Below the pieces are notes generated by a model that was not told where the DNA came from, ran no database searches, and worked only from the letters and a program-made list of their open reading frames with translations. The position numbers were made by a program, and so were the translations under genes. 64,000 nucleotides of DNA from Flavimobilis rhizosphaerae (GTDB lineage Bacteria; Actinomycetota; Actinomycetes; Actinomycetales; Cellulomonadaceae), in NCBI RefSeq assembly GCF_014852685.1, contig NZ_JACZDF010000002.1, forward strand, positions 558,001-622,000, in the 5' to 3' direction. This document shows, in pieces, positions 51,159-58,825 of this stretch; the stretch's first letter is position 1, and every line of letters begins with the position of its first letter.

Positions 51159-51449
51159 ATGACCGCCACGTTCGATCCCCGCAACGTCACCCCGTCCGCA
51201 GCCGCGAGCACCGCCCCGAGCCAGTCGCTGGCCTCGGCGCGCCGACGCCCCCGACGCGTCTCCGTGGCGACCCGCGTGCACGCGCGGCTGCTCGCCGCGA
51301 CGGAGAGCGGCTCCGACCGAGGTGACGTCCCCGGTTGGGTCCTCGTCACCGTCATGAGCGCTGGTGTCGTCCTCGCCGTGTGGGCCGCCGCGGAGCTCGT
51401 GCTGCCGCAGGTGTTCCGCGAGGCCGTGACGAGTGTCCGGCGCCCCTGA
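51159..51449 (+). CDS. Small single-pass membrane protein of the tad locus (pilin-like candidate)
   Basis: 96 residues. A basic, probably cytoplasmic head (about 1-48) is followed by SGSDRGDVPGWVLVTVMSAG, one membrane helix (about 60-80) and a short tail. The place in the operon, just before the TadE-like genes, and the 'charged-Gly-helix' layout are those of Flp pilins, though the usual AVEYG/TAEYA motif is replaced by DVPGW. GGAGGAAC lies upstream of the ATG. No processing site could be confirmed. Confidence 0.68.
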   Translation: MTATFDPRNVTPSAAASTAPSQSLASARRRPRRVSVATRVHARLLAATESGSDRGDVPGWVLVTVMSAGVVLAVWAAAELVLPQVFREAVTSVRRP

Positions 51450-51852
51450 CCGCATGCGTCCGCGACTCGTCCGGGAGGCGTCGTCCGACGAGGGCTCCGC
51501 GGTCGCAGAGTTCGTCATCGCCGGAGCGTTCGTCGTCCTCCTCCTGCTCTCCGTCGTCCAGCTGGCGCTCGCCCTGCACGTGCGCACCGTGGCGATCGAC
51601 GCAGCCTCGGAGGGGGCGCGGCTCGGCGCGCGCTCGGGCATGACGCTCGACGACGCGCGTGAGCGTGCGCGCGACCTGCTCGCCGAGAGCCTCTCGACGG
51701 CGTATGCGCGGGACGTCGCGGCACGCACCGTCGTCCGCGACGGCGCGACGCTCGTCGAGGTGCGGGTCGACGCACCGCTGCCCGTCATCGCGCTGTTCGG
51801 CCCGCCGAGCCGGCTGAGCGTCACGGGGCACGCGCTTGTGGAGCCGTCGTGA
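51433..51852 (+). CDS. tadE: TadE-like pseudopilin
   Basis: 139 residues. DEGSAVAEFVIAGAFVVLLLLSV is the classic TadE N-terminal helix with the conserved Glu after Ala-Val/Ala, followed by an extracytoplasmic alpha/beta domain with SEGARLGAR. The GTG start overlaps the preceding gene by 17 nt; an ATG at 51454 inside the same frame is a reasonable alternative. Confidence 0.86.
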   Translation: MSGAPDRMRPRLVREASSDEGSAVAEFVIAGAFVVLLLLSVVQLALALHVRTVAIDAASEGARLGARSGMTLDDARERARDLLAESLSTAYARDVAARTVVRDGATLVEVRVDAPLPVIALFGPPSRLSVTGHALVEPS

Positions 51853-52307
51853 CGAAGCGCGCGGAGACGCCGTTCGTCGCTCAGCTGCGGGACGACACCG
51901 GTGGCGCGGCGGTCGAGCTCGTCGCCGCGGTCGTCCTGCTGCTCGTGCCGGTCATCTATCTCGTCGTGGCGATCTCGCAGGTCCAGGCCGCGGCGTTCGC
52001 GACCGAGGGTGCGGCTCGTGACGTCGTGCGGGCGTATGTCATCGCGGAGGACGACGCGGAGGCGGTGCGCCGCGCGGACGCCGTCGCCGCCCTCGCGCTC
52101 GGCGACCATGGGATCTCACCCGGTGATGCGTCGGTCGAGGTCTCGTGCTCGGTGAAACCCTGTCTCACCCCGGGAACCGAGGTCGGCGTCCTCGTCGTCG
52201 CCGATGTCGTCCTGCCGGGGACCGATGTTCTCGGCCTTCCCGGAGTCTCGGTGACCGTGTCAGCCGCGCACCGTGGCGCTGTCGAGACGTTGCGGGAGGT
52301 GCCATGA
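51849..52307 (+). CDS. TadE-like minor pseudopilin
   Basis: 152 residues. The pilin-like helix is DDTGGAAVELVAAVVLLLVPV with the conserved Glu. The exported domain begins QVQAAAFATEGAARDVVRAY and contains a CSVKPC cysteine pair that could form a disulfide. The GTG overlaps the tadE stop (GTGA) and the next gene overlaps its own stop. Confidence 0.83.
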   Translation: MTKRAETPFVAQLRDDTGGAAVELVAAVVLLLVPVIYLVVAISQVQAAAFATEGAARDVVRAYVIAEDDAEAVRRADAVAALALGDHGISPGDASVEVSCSVKPCLTPGTEVGVLVVADVVLPGTDVLGLPGVSVTVSAAHRGAVETLREVP

Positions 52308-52768
52308 CATCGGTCCGTGAGCGTGTGCGCGGGGACGACGGGCAGGTGCTCGTGCTCGTCATCGGTGTCGCCGTCGTCGCGATCGCGATCGCGGTGACGC
52401 TCGCCGCCGTGTCGGGGCTCCTGCTTGAGCGCAAGCGCCTCGTGTCGACGGCGGACAACGCCGCAGCGTTCGCGGCGGCGGACCTCAGCGCCGACGACGT
52501 CTACAGGGCGACGGACCCGGAGAACTCGGGAGCGCACGCGCTCACCGAGCGCGGTGTGCGGGCCTCGGTCGCTGCGCACCTTGCAGGGTCGGGCTTCACC
52601 GACGACCCGGTCGAGATCGTCGCGGTGACGACCGACGGGACGAGCGTCACGGTGACGCTGCGTCGCACCGTCCGGCCCTGGCTCGTCAGGACGTTCGCGG
52701 ACGTGCTCGGTGACGACGGCATCGTCGTCGTCGGCACGGGTCGGGCGCGGCAGACGACCGGCGGCTGA
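52304..52768 (+). CDS. TadG/TadE-like protein (Rv3654c type)
   Basis: 154 residues, the last gene of the tad string. GDDGQVLVLVIGVAVVAIAIAV is the membrane helix in the 'DxGQ' form seen in TadG and in the small TadE-like proteins of mycobacteria; the rest is a compact extracytoplasmic domain with RKRLVSTADNAAAFAAADL. GGGAGG upstream of the ATG. No large von Willebrand domain is present, so it is shorter than proteobacterial TadG. Confidence 0.82.
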   Translation: MTSVRERVRGDDGQVLVLVIGVAVVAIAIAVTLAAVSGLLLERKRLVSTADNAAAFAAADLSADDVYRATDPENSGAHALTERGVRASVAAHLAGSGFTDDPVEIVAVTTDGTSVTVTLRRTVRPWLVRTFADVLGDDGIVVVGTGRARQTTGG

Positions 52769-52835
52769 GCTCGCCGGGGAGACGCCGCGACGACGTGCAG
52801 GACCTCCGATCCTCGGGGGCACCCGCCCGCGCGGG

Positions 52836-52841
52836 TAGTCT
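52836..52841 (+). promoter_or_regulatory. -10 element (TAGTCT) of the nuclease lipoprotein gene
   Basis: Ends 6 nt before the ATG at 52848; separates this gene from the tad string. Confidence 0.6.
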
Positions 52842-52847
52842 CCGAGC

Positions 52848-54035
52848 ATGGGGAGCGGGGAACAGGGACGACGTCGAGCGCGCGCAGCGTGGGCCGTGGC
52901 AGTGTCTGCGGTCTTCGTGCTGCTCGCAGGGTGCGCCTCCGTCGACCAACCGGACGACGGCACCACGGCACCGGCAACCACCGCGCCAGTAACCACGGCG
53001 CCGGGCGCCGCGGCCACGTCGCAGGGGAGCGTGCCGACCGACGCGGACGCACCGACGAGCACGAGCGGCGTCAGGACGGGCGGCGAGAACCACGAGCCGG
53101 AGGCGCCGACGCCGACCGGAACCGCGAGCGACGACCCCACCGACAGCACGGACGTCCCGGGCGGCTCAGGCACCCCGGGCGGGGCGACGGACGACGACAA
53201 TGGCCAGCCGGGCGACCCCGACGCCGCGACGACGAGCACCGGCGAGGCCACCGCGCTCGCCGCGCTGGCCGAGCTCAAGGTTAAGGGCCGCGCCCCAAGG
53301 ACGGGCTACGACCGTGACGCCTTCAGGTACCGTGCCGTCGACCTCGACCGCAACGGCTGCGACGTGCGCAACGACATCCTGCGACGCGACCTCAGCGACG
53401 TCGTGCTCAAGGCCGGCACGCACGGCTGCGTCGTCGAGTCCGGCGTGCTCGCCGACCCGTACTCCGCGCTGCGCATCGACTTCACGCGCGGTTCGGCCAC
53501 GTCGAACGACGTGCAGATCGACCACGTCGTCGCGCTGTCCGACGCGTGGCAGAAGGGCGCACAGCGCTGGAGCGCGGACACGCTCGCGAGCTTCGGCAAC
53601 GACCCGCTCAACCTCCTCGCCGTCGACGGGCCCCTCAACCAGCAGAAGAGTGACGGTGACGCGGCGACGTGGCTCCCGCCCAACAAGCCGTTCCGCTGCC
53701 AGTACGTCGCACGCCAGATCGCCGTCAAGCACGCATACGGGCTGTGGGTGACGGCCGCTGAGAAGACGACGATGGAGCGCATCCTCGGCGCGTGCCCGGA
53801 CGAGCCGCTGCCGACGGACGACTCTGTCGTCCGCGTCGTCGTCCTCGGGGACAGGCCCGACGACGCCCCGGAGCCCACGAAGAAGCCCACGGGCGAGGAC
53901 GACCTCGACCCCGACTACGGCACATGCAAGGAAGCGATCCGCCACGGCGCCGGCCCCTACTACGCGGACCGCGACCCCGAGTACTACTACTACCGCGACG
54001 GTGACGGCGACGGCATCACGTGCGAGCGCCCGTAG
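52848..54035 (+). CDS. Exported HNH nuclease lipoprotein with Excalibur domain
   Basis: 395 residues. The signal peptide ends in a lipobox LLAGC (Cys29), followed by a Thr/Pro/Asp/Gly-rich linker of about 100 residues. A DUF1524-type HNH nuclease domain (about 145-310) has the motif QIDHVVALSDAW, then NDPLNLLAVDGPLN and a QQKSDGDAATWLPP tail. A C-terminal Excalibur calcium-binding domain (about 350-395) has CKEAIRHGAGPYY and DGDGDGITCE. It should sit on the outer face of the membrane and degrade extracellular nucleic acid. It follows the tad locus, so a role in DNA use or competition is possible but unproven. Confidence 0.87.
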   Translation: MGSGEQGRRRARAAWAVAVSAVFVLLAGCASVDQPDDGTTAPATTAPVTTAPGAAATSQGSVPTDADAPTSTSGVRTGGENHEPEAPTPTGTASDDPTDSTDVPGGSGTPGGATDDDNGQPGDPDAATTSTGEATALAALAELKVKGRAPRTGYDRDAFRYRAVDLDRNGCDVRNDILRRDLSDVVLKAGTHGCVVESGVLADPYSALRIDFTRGSATSNDVQIDHVVALSDAWQKGAQRWSADTLASFGNDPLNLLAVDGPLNQQKSDGDAATWLPPNKPFRCQYVARQIAVKHAYGLWVTAAEKTTMERILGACPDEPLPTDDSVVRVVVLGDRPDDAPEPTKKPTGEDDLDPDYGTCKEAIRHGAGPYYADRDPEYYYYRDGDGDGITCERP

Positions 54036-54038
54036 GCT
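54033..54038 (+). promoter_or_regulatory. -10 element (TAGGCT) overlapping a stop codon
   Basis: The TAG stop of the nuclease gene starts this hexamer, which ends 6 nt before the ATG of the HAD gene: the second case of a stop codon doubling as a -10 in the window. Confidence 0.55.
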
Positions 54039-54044
54039 CGGGCC

Positions 54045-54716
54045 ATGACCGAGACAGTTCTGCGCGCCACCGCCGTCCTGTGCGACATGGACGGCACCCT
54101 CATCGACTCGACCGCAGCTGTCGTCCGGGCATGGACGGAGTTCAGCGACGAGCACGACCTCGACATCGACGACGTGCTCGCGTACTGCCACGGCCGGCTC
54201 ACGCACGCGACCGTCGACCACTTCCTGCCGCACCTGCCGGCCGCGGAACGTGACCGGCTCGCAGACGAGCTCCTCGCGGGCGAGGCGGACCGCCACGACG
54301 GCGTCGTCGAGGTTCCCGGCGCCGCGGCGTTCATGGCGCGCCTCGCCGAGCTCGGCGTCCCGGTCGCTCTCGTGACGAGCGCGCCGCGCGACCTCGCGCA
54401 CGCGCGCATGGGCGTGAGCGGCGTCGAGGTCCCTGTCGTCACCGTGACGTCGGACGACGTCACGCACGGCAAGCCGCACCCCGAGCCGTACCTGCGCGGT
54501 GCCGAGCTGCTCGGCGTGCCGATCGAGCAGTGCCTCGTCCTCGAGGACGCCGACGCCGGCATTGTCGCGGGACTCACCGCGGGTGCGCGCGTGCTCGTCG
54601 TCGGCGAGCACTCATCTGCGACGACCGCGGGCCTGCCGCGCGCCCACGACCTCAGGGACGTCACCGTCCGGCGCGACGGCGACGAGGCCGTGCTGACGAT
54701 CGGCGCGCGACGTTGA
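54045..54716 (+). CDS. HAD-superfamily sugar/glycerol phosphatase
   Basis: 223 residues with LCDMDGTLIDST (nucleophile Asp), LVTSAPRD, HGKPHPEPYL (motif III Lys) and LEDADAGIVAG (motif IV), and a C1 cap. The set HGKPxPEPY plus LEDAxAG is typical of the beta-phosphoglucomutase/YfbT/glycerol-3-phosphatase branch. Phosphatase activity on a small sugar phosphate is likely; the substrate is unknown. Confidence 0.88.
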   Translation: MTETVLRATAVLCDMDGTLIDSTAAVVRAWTEFSDEHDLDIDDVLAYCHGRLTHATVDHFLPHLPAAERDRLADELLAGEADRHDGVVEVPGAAAFMARLAELGVPVALVTSAPRDLAHARMGVSGVEVPVVTVTSDDVTHGKPHPEPYLRGAELLGVPIEQCLVLEDADAGIVAGLTAGARVLVVGEHSSATTAGLPRAHDLRDVTVRRDGDEAVLTIGARR

Positions 54717-54761
54717 CGCGCCGCGGCGACCAGTCGATGCCGGGACCCATACGGACAAGAA

Positions 54762-54800
54762 TCCGCGCGGATGGCTGCTCCCAGCAGCCATCCGCGCGGA
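54762..54800. terminator. Perfect 18-bp hairpin between convergent genes
   Basis: Arms 54762-54779 and 54783-54800 are perfect inverted repeats around a 3-nt loop. It serves as terminator for the HAD gene and probably for the minus-strand gene at 54885. Confidence 0.8.
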
Positions 54801-54884
54801 ATCGTCGGAGGGTAGTGGGACGCTGACGGTTCCGGCCGGGTCGACGAACGCCGTCGAGGCGTAGGTCGGATCGGCGAGGGCCTG

Positions 54885-55319
54885 CTACGCGCAGCTGTCG
54901 CACACTCCGGTCGCCGGAAGCGTCATGAAGCACGTCGGACAGACAGGCGCCTCGCGCTCGGGAACGACAGGCTTGCGCGGCGCCGCCGCCTTGCGGGGTG
55001 CTGCAGCCTTCCGGGAAGCGACCGCCGAGCGCTGAGCACCCTCCGGCTCGGTCACCTCGAACCCGCGCTTGCGGAGGATCGCAGCGGCGCCAGATGCCCC
55101 GCCGTGGAACTCGTCGGACGTCGCGGCGCGTCCCGTCGCGTAGCGGTGCGCCACGCCGAGGATCGCCTTCGAGTCGTACGTCCGACCGTCATGGACGAGC
55201 GTGTAGCCCCGGGAAGGCATGAACCCGTAGACACCGAGGAAGTTCTCAGCCCCGCGATCGTCGTACTCGGCGATCGCTTGGAGGATGTGCTGCTGCGTCA
55301 CGGAAGAGAAAGTCGCCAC
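54885..55319 (-). CDS. ScoMcrA-head-like domain protein with C-terminal zinc ribbon
   Basis: 144 residues. Residues about 5-92 resemble the N-terminal 'head' domain of the Streptomyces enzyme ScoMcrA: AEYDDRGAENFLGVYGF, a LVHDGRTYDSKAILGVAH core and FHGGASGAAAILRKRGFEV. A basic AAAPRKAAAPRK linker follows. The end is a four-Cys zinc ribbon (Cys127, Cys130, Cys140, Cys143). ScoMcrA is a restriction enzyme for modified DNA, but here no SRA, SBD or HNH domain is present. The GTG start is fixed by TAGGCT 6 nt upstream. A small DNA- or nucleic-acid-binding protein is the likely reading; the function is unknown. Confidence 0.75.
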   Translation of the reverse strand: MATFSSVTQQHILQAIAEYDDRGAENFLGVYGFMPSRGYTLVHDGRTYDSKAILGVAHRYATGRAATSDEFHGGASGAAAILRKRGFEVTEPEGAQRSAVASRKAAAPRKAAAPRKPVVPEREAPVCPTCFMTLPATGVCDSCA

Positions 55320-55325
55320 ACCCCG

Positions 55326-55331
55326 AGCCTA
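55326..55331 (-). promoter_or_regulatory. -10 element (TAGGCT) of the ScoMcrA-head-like gene
   Basis: Minus-strand hexamer 6 nt before the GTG at 55319; it also separates this gene from the aldo/keto reductase operon upstream. Confidence 0.6.
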
Positions 55332-55458
55332 GACGCCCCTGCCGGGCCGACCTGACCGCGATCGAGCGAGGTGCACGAGACGATCGTCACGCCGACGGCC
55401 CACGCACGAGTGGCCCGCCACGCATGGGCGTGACGGGCCGCTCGGGTGTGCCGGAGTC

Positions 55459-56274
55459 TCAGACCGTCGGGTCCGCGAGCCCGTCGAGGTACGCCATGTC
55501 CGTCGCGGAGATCTCGAAGTCGACGTCGGCATTCTCGACCATGCGCGAGGGCGTCGTCGTCTTGGGGAGCGCGACCGCGCCCTTCTGCAGGACGTACCGG
55601 ATCGAGAGCTGCGCGACCGTGCGGCCGTAGCGCTCGGCGACGGCCGCGAGCTCCCGGCTGTCGAGCAGCGCGCCGGTAGCGAGCGGCGAGTACGCCTCGA
55701 TGACGATCCCGCGGTCGGCGCAGAATGACGAGACGCCCGCCTGTGCGTGCCCCGGGAAGAACCGGATCTGGTTGGCGTGCGGAGTGACCTTCGCGGTGCC
55801 GAGGAGGGCCGTGAGGTGCTCGACCTCGAAGTTCGACACGCCGATCGCACGGACCTCGCCGTGCGCGTACGCCTCCTCCATGGCCCGCCACACCTCGGCG
55901 TTGCCCTCCGTGTGGTTGGAGCCGATCGCGTCCCACGGCCAGGGTGCGTGGATGAGCATGAGGTCGATGCGGCCGAGCTTGTCGAGCGAGAGGCGGATCG
56001 ACTCGACGGCTTCGTCGTACGTCTTGAGCTGCGCCGGGATCTTCGTCGTCACGAAGATCTCCTCGCTCGGGATGCCGGAGTCGGCGATCGCGCGGGCGAC
56101 CGACGCCTCGTTGCCGTAGGCGCGCGCCGTGTCGATGTGCCGGTAGCCGACGCGCAGCGCCTCGGCGACCGCGTCGTACGTCTCTGGGCCGTCCGGGACC
56201 TGCCATGTGCCGAGGCCGAGCGTGGGGATCTCCACGCCGTTGGCGAGGGTCGTCGTCGTCGTGAACGTGCTCAC
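55459..56274 (-). CDS. Aldo/keto reductase (AKR5-like)
   Basis: 271 residues, NADPH-dependent reductase. The catalytic tetrad is Asp48, Tyr53, Lys78 and His109 (HIDTARAYGNE, VTTKIP, LIHAPWP). IGVSNFEVEHL and the C-terminal PKTTTPSRMVENADV bind the cofactor. The set matches 2,5-diketo-gluconate reductase-type AKR5 enzymes. The GTG start has GAGGAG upstream and lies 32 nt after the large fusion oxidoreductase, so the two are probably co-transcribed. Confidence 0.92.
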   Translation of the reverse strand: MSTFTTTTTLANGVEIPTLGLGTWQVPDGPETYDAVAEALRVGYRHIDTARAYGNEASVARAIADSGIPSEEIFVTTKIPAQLKTYDEAVESIRLSLDKLGRIDLMLIHAPWPWDAIGSNHTEGNAEVWRAMEEAYAHGEVRAIGVSNFEVEHLTALLGTAKVTPHANQIRFFPGHAQAGVSSFCADRGIVIEAYSPLATGALLDSRELAAVAERYGRTVAQLSIRYVLQKGAVALPKTTTPSRMVENADVDFEISATDMAYLDGLADPTV

Positions 56275-56306
56275 AATTTACTCCTCGGAGAGATCTGGAT
56301 GGGCGG

Positions 56307-58586
56307 TCATGCCTTCGTCACGTCGAAGTTCGCGTTGAACACGTCGTCGGGGTCGACCTCGGCCTTGAGCGCCTTGAGGCGCGCAAGGGTCGTGGGCGGG
56401 AATGCCTCGCGCACGCGGGCGGGCGACTCGTCGGTCTCAAAGCTCGAGTACAGGCCCACGAAGTGCTTGCGCAACGGCGCCCACACGCGCTCGAGGCGCG
56501 TGCCGTCGACGCCCATCGCGCTCACGGCGAACGACGCGGAGCGGTGCGCGTACGCGGTCGCGTCCGGCGCGACGTCGGCGGCCGCGCCGCCGGTCGCGCG
56601 GATCTGGAAGAAGTAGACCTCGCCGGATGCGAGCATCTCGGCGGCCGCCGCCGCGAACGCGGGCGTCATCCGCTCGAGGAGGCCCGAGCGCGAGTGCGGC
56701 TCGCCGTCGGAGACGTGGCCCTCCTCGGGAGCGTTCGCGATGACCTGCGTGTACGTCGTAAGGCGCACGTCCTGGCCGTAGAGCGGCGAGATCGCCGCGA
56801 TCGGCTGGAGCCGCTCGACGATTGTGTCCGGGTCGGACGAGTCGACCACCGTCATCGTCTGTACGACCTTCGGCTGGCCCGCGCGGGGCCGCCCCATGAG
56901 GAGGAAACTCGTCGTGTCGCGCGGCGCGTCCTGGACGTACGCGCCCCAACGGGCGAGGAAGTCCGCGGTGTCTTCCGCGTCCTGCGTGAGTGTGCCCCAG
57001 CCGAGCTCGCCGACCTCGCGCGCCTCGAGAACGAACGACGTGACGACACCGAGGTTCGCGCCCGCGCCGCGCACGCCCCAGAAGAGCTCGGTGTTCTGCT
57101 CGTCGTTCGCGACGACGACGGAGCCGTCGGCGAGCACCATTTCGACCTCGCGCACGTGATCGATCGTCAGGCCGTGCTCACGGCCGAGGAAGCCGATGCC
57201 GCCCGCGGTCGCGAGACCGCCGACACCCACGCCGCCGAAGTCGCCCGAGCTGATCGCCCAGCCGCGCGGCCCGATCTCGCGTGCGACGTCCATCCAGCGG
57301 GCGCCCGGCTGCACCCGCACGAGACGGGCAGCGTCGTCGACGACCTCGACCTTCCGCATCTTGCCGAGGTCGAGGACGATGCCACCCGCGTTCGTCGAAC
57401 GGCCAGAGATCCCGTGGCCGCCCGAGCGGACGCCGAGCGGCAGGTGCGGCTGACGGCGCGCGAACGCGAGGGCCTCGACGACCTCGGACGTCGAGCCCGG
57501 GCGCAGGACGATGCCCGGCGAGCCCCCGCGCATGTAGCCGCCGCGCGCACGGTGGTAGTCGCGGTCGCCCGGCTCGACGGCCGTCTCGGCGAGCGACGCG
57601 GGAACACCGTCGTAGTCGACCTCGGGCGCACGGAGCTCGAGCGCCTTACGGGAACGCACGCGCACGCCGCGCGAACCGCCCTCGACCGCGGCGTCGACGC
57701 GCTCGCGGAGCGCGGGCACGACTTCCTGCGCGAACTGCGTCATGACGGCCGGCTCGTCCGTGCCGAGGATCACCGTGCCGAGGCCGTGCTCGACGACAAG
57801 AGGTAGCAGGTCCTCGACCCAGGTCTCGGCCGGACCCTGGAGGAATCCGGTGCGGACGGGGGAGAAACGGCCGTTGATGTTGAGCATGCGGCGCACCTCG
57901 CGCGGGTCGCGGCCCGCGGCCTCGGCGGCCGCGTCGATCGTCGCGTTGCCCTCGACGAACGCGCGCACCCCCGTGCCCCCGTCCATCTGCGCGAGGTACG
58001 CCAGCGACGGCAGCCAGCCGTCGGCCTGCGTGCCGACGAGCCGCAGCATGCGCGGCTTGAGGGCGCCGACGATGATGGGGATCTCGCGCGACGGCGACGG
58101 ACCGCGCTTGGCGCCGTCGACGTGGTGGAACTCGCCGGCCACGCGCAGGGGGCTCTTCTCGTGCTCGTCCCAGACGCCCCGGATGATCTCGATGGCCTCG
58201 CCGAGCGCCGTGACGCCCTGGCCAGGAGTGAGGCGCTCGGCGCCCATCGCGACCATCGCGTCCCAGAACGCGCCCGCGCCGAGACCGAGGTCGACGCGGC
58301 CGCCCGAGAGCAGGTCGAGGCTCGCGACCGAGCGTGCGAGGACCGCGGGCTGGCGCAGCGGGACGTTGAGGACGTTGCCCATGACGCGGATGCGGTCCGT
58401 CTGCGCGGCGACCCACGACAGGAGGGTCCACGTGTCGAGGAACGCAGGCTGGTACGGGTGGTCCTGGAAGGTCGCGAGGTCGTAGCCGAGCTCCTCGGCG
58501 AGCTTCGCGATCGTGACGGGGTTCTGGGCCGGGCGCGCCACCGGGGTGACGAACACCCCGGTCTCGAGCCGGTGTCCGTAGTGCAC
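56307..58586 (-). CDS. Fusion: luciferase-like flavin monooxygenase + FAD-linked (berberine-bridge type) oxidase
   Basis: A 759-residue two-enzyme fusion. Domain 1 (about 1-305) is a luciferase-like (LLM) FMN/F420 oxidoreductase: HRLETGVFVTPVARPAQNP, FQDHPYQPAFLD, LGLGAGAFWDAM and LRLVGTQADGWLPSL. A linker of about 50 residues follows. Domain 2 (about 330-759) is a PCMH-type FAD oxidase with LRPGSTSEVVEALAFAR, RSGGHGISGRS (candidate FAD-linking His), GGLATAGGIGFLGREHGLT and a C-terminal FNANFDV. The second FAD-linking Cys of berberine-bridge enzymes is absent. The start is a GTG at 58586 with GGAGGG 7 nt upstream. The frame runs unbroken through the junction. Substrates unknown. Confidence 0.88.
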   Translation of the reverse strand: MHYGHRLETGVFVTPVARPAQNPVTIAKLAEELGYDLATFQDHPYQPAFLDTWTLLSWVAAQTDRIRVMGNVLNVPLRQPAVLARSVASLDLLSGGRVDLGLGAGAFWDAMVAMGAERLTPGQGVTALGEAIEIIRGVWDEHEKSPLRVAGEFHHVDGAKRGPSPSREIPIIVGALKPRMLRLVGTQADGWLPSLAYLAQMDGGTGVRAFVEGNATIDAAAEAAGRDPREVRRMLNINGRFSPVRTGFLQGPAETWVEDLLPLVVEHGLGTVILGTDEPAVMTQFAQEVVPALRERVDAAVEGGSRGVRVRSRKALELRAPEVDYDGVPASLAETAVEPGDRDYHRARGGYMRGGSPGIVLRPGSTSEVVEALAFARRQPHLPLGVRSGGHGISGRSTNAGGIVLDLGKMRKVEVVDDAARLVRVQPGARWMDVAREIGPRGWAISSGDFGGVGVGGLATAGGIGFLGREHGLTIDHVREVEMVLADGSVVVANDEQNTELFWGVRGAGANLGVVTSFVLEAREVGELGWGTLTQDAEDTADFLARWGAYVQDAPRDTTSFLLMGRPRAGQPKVVQTMTVVDSSDPDTIVERLQPIAAISPLYGQDVRLTTYTQVIANAPEEGHVSDGEPHSRSGLLERMTPAFAAAAAEMLASGEVYFFQIRATGGAAADVAPDATAYAHRSASFAVSAMGVDGTRLERVWAPLRKHFVGLYSSFETDESPARVREAFPPTTLARLKALKAEVDPDDVFNANFDVTKA

Positions 58587-58811
58587 GTCGCGTCCCTCCG
58601 TCGTCGTCACGGCACTGCGCCGCGTCCTCCTCTCCCAATGCTCGTCCCGTCGTGGGCATTCCCGGCACCACCGGGTGGTGACGCCGGGCACGTCCCTGCC
58701 GTCCCGGTGGCAGCCTCCGTCGCCACGTCGTCGCCCTGGGCGCTGCAGCGGACGACGACGACCGGTGGGCGGGCGACCGCGGATCTGCGCGGCGGCCGCG
58801 CGCGGGTCGCG

Positions 58812-58817
58812 TACTCT
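58812..58817 (+). promoter_or_regulatory. -10 element (TACTCT) of prfB
   Basis: Ends 8 nt before the GTG at 58826, consistent with a leaderless or nearly leaderless prfB mRNA. Confidence 0.55.
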
Positions 58818-58825
58818 TGGGGATC

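Noticed and set aside
49038-52109. A very long open frame (over 1000 codons) on the minus strand opposite the tad genes
   Set aside because: It is an antisense shadow produced by high-GC codon bias. It has no protein family signature, is rich in Arg/Ala/Gly, and lies opposite well-supported genes.
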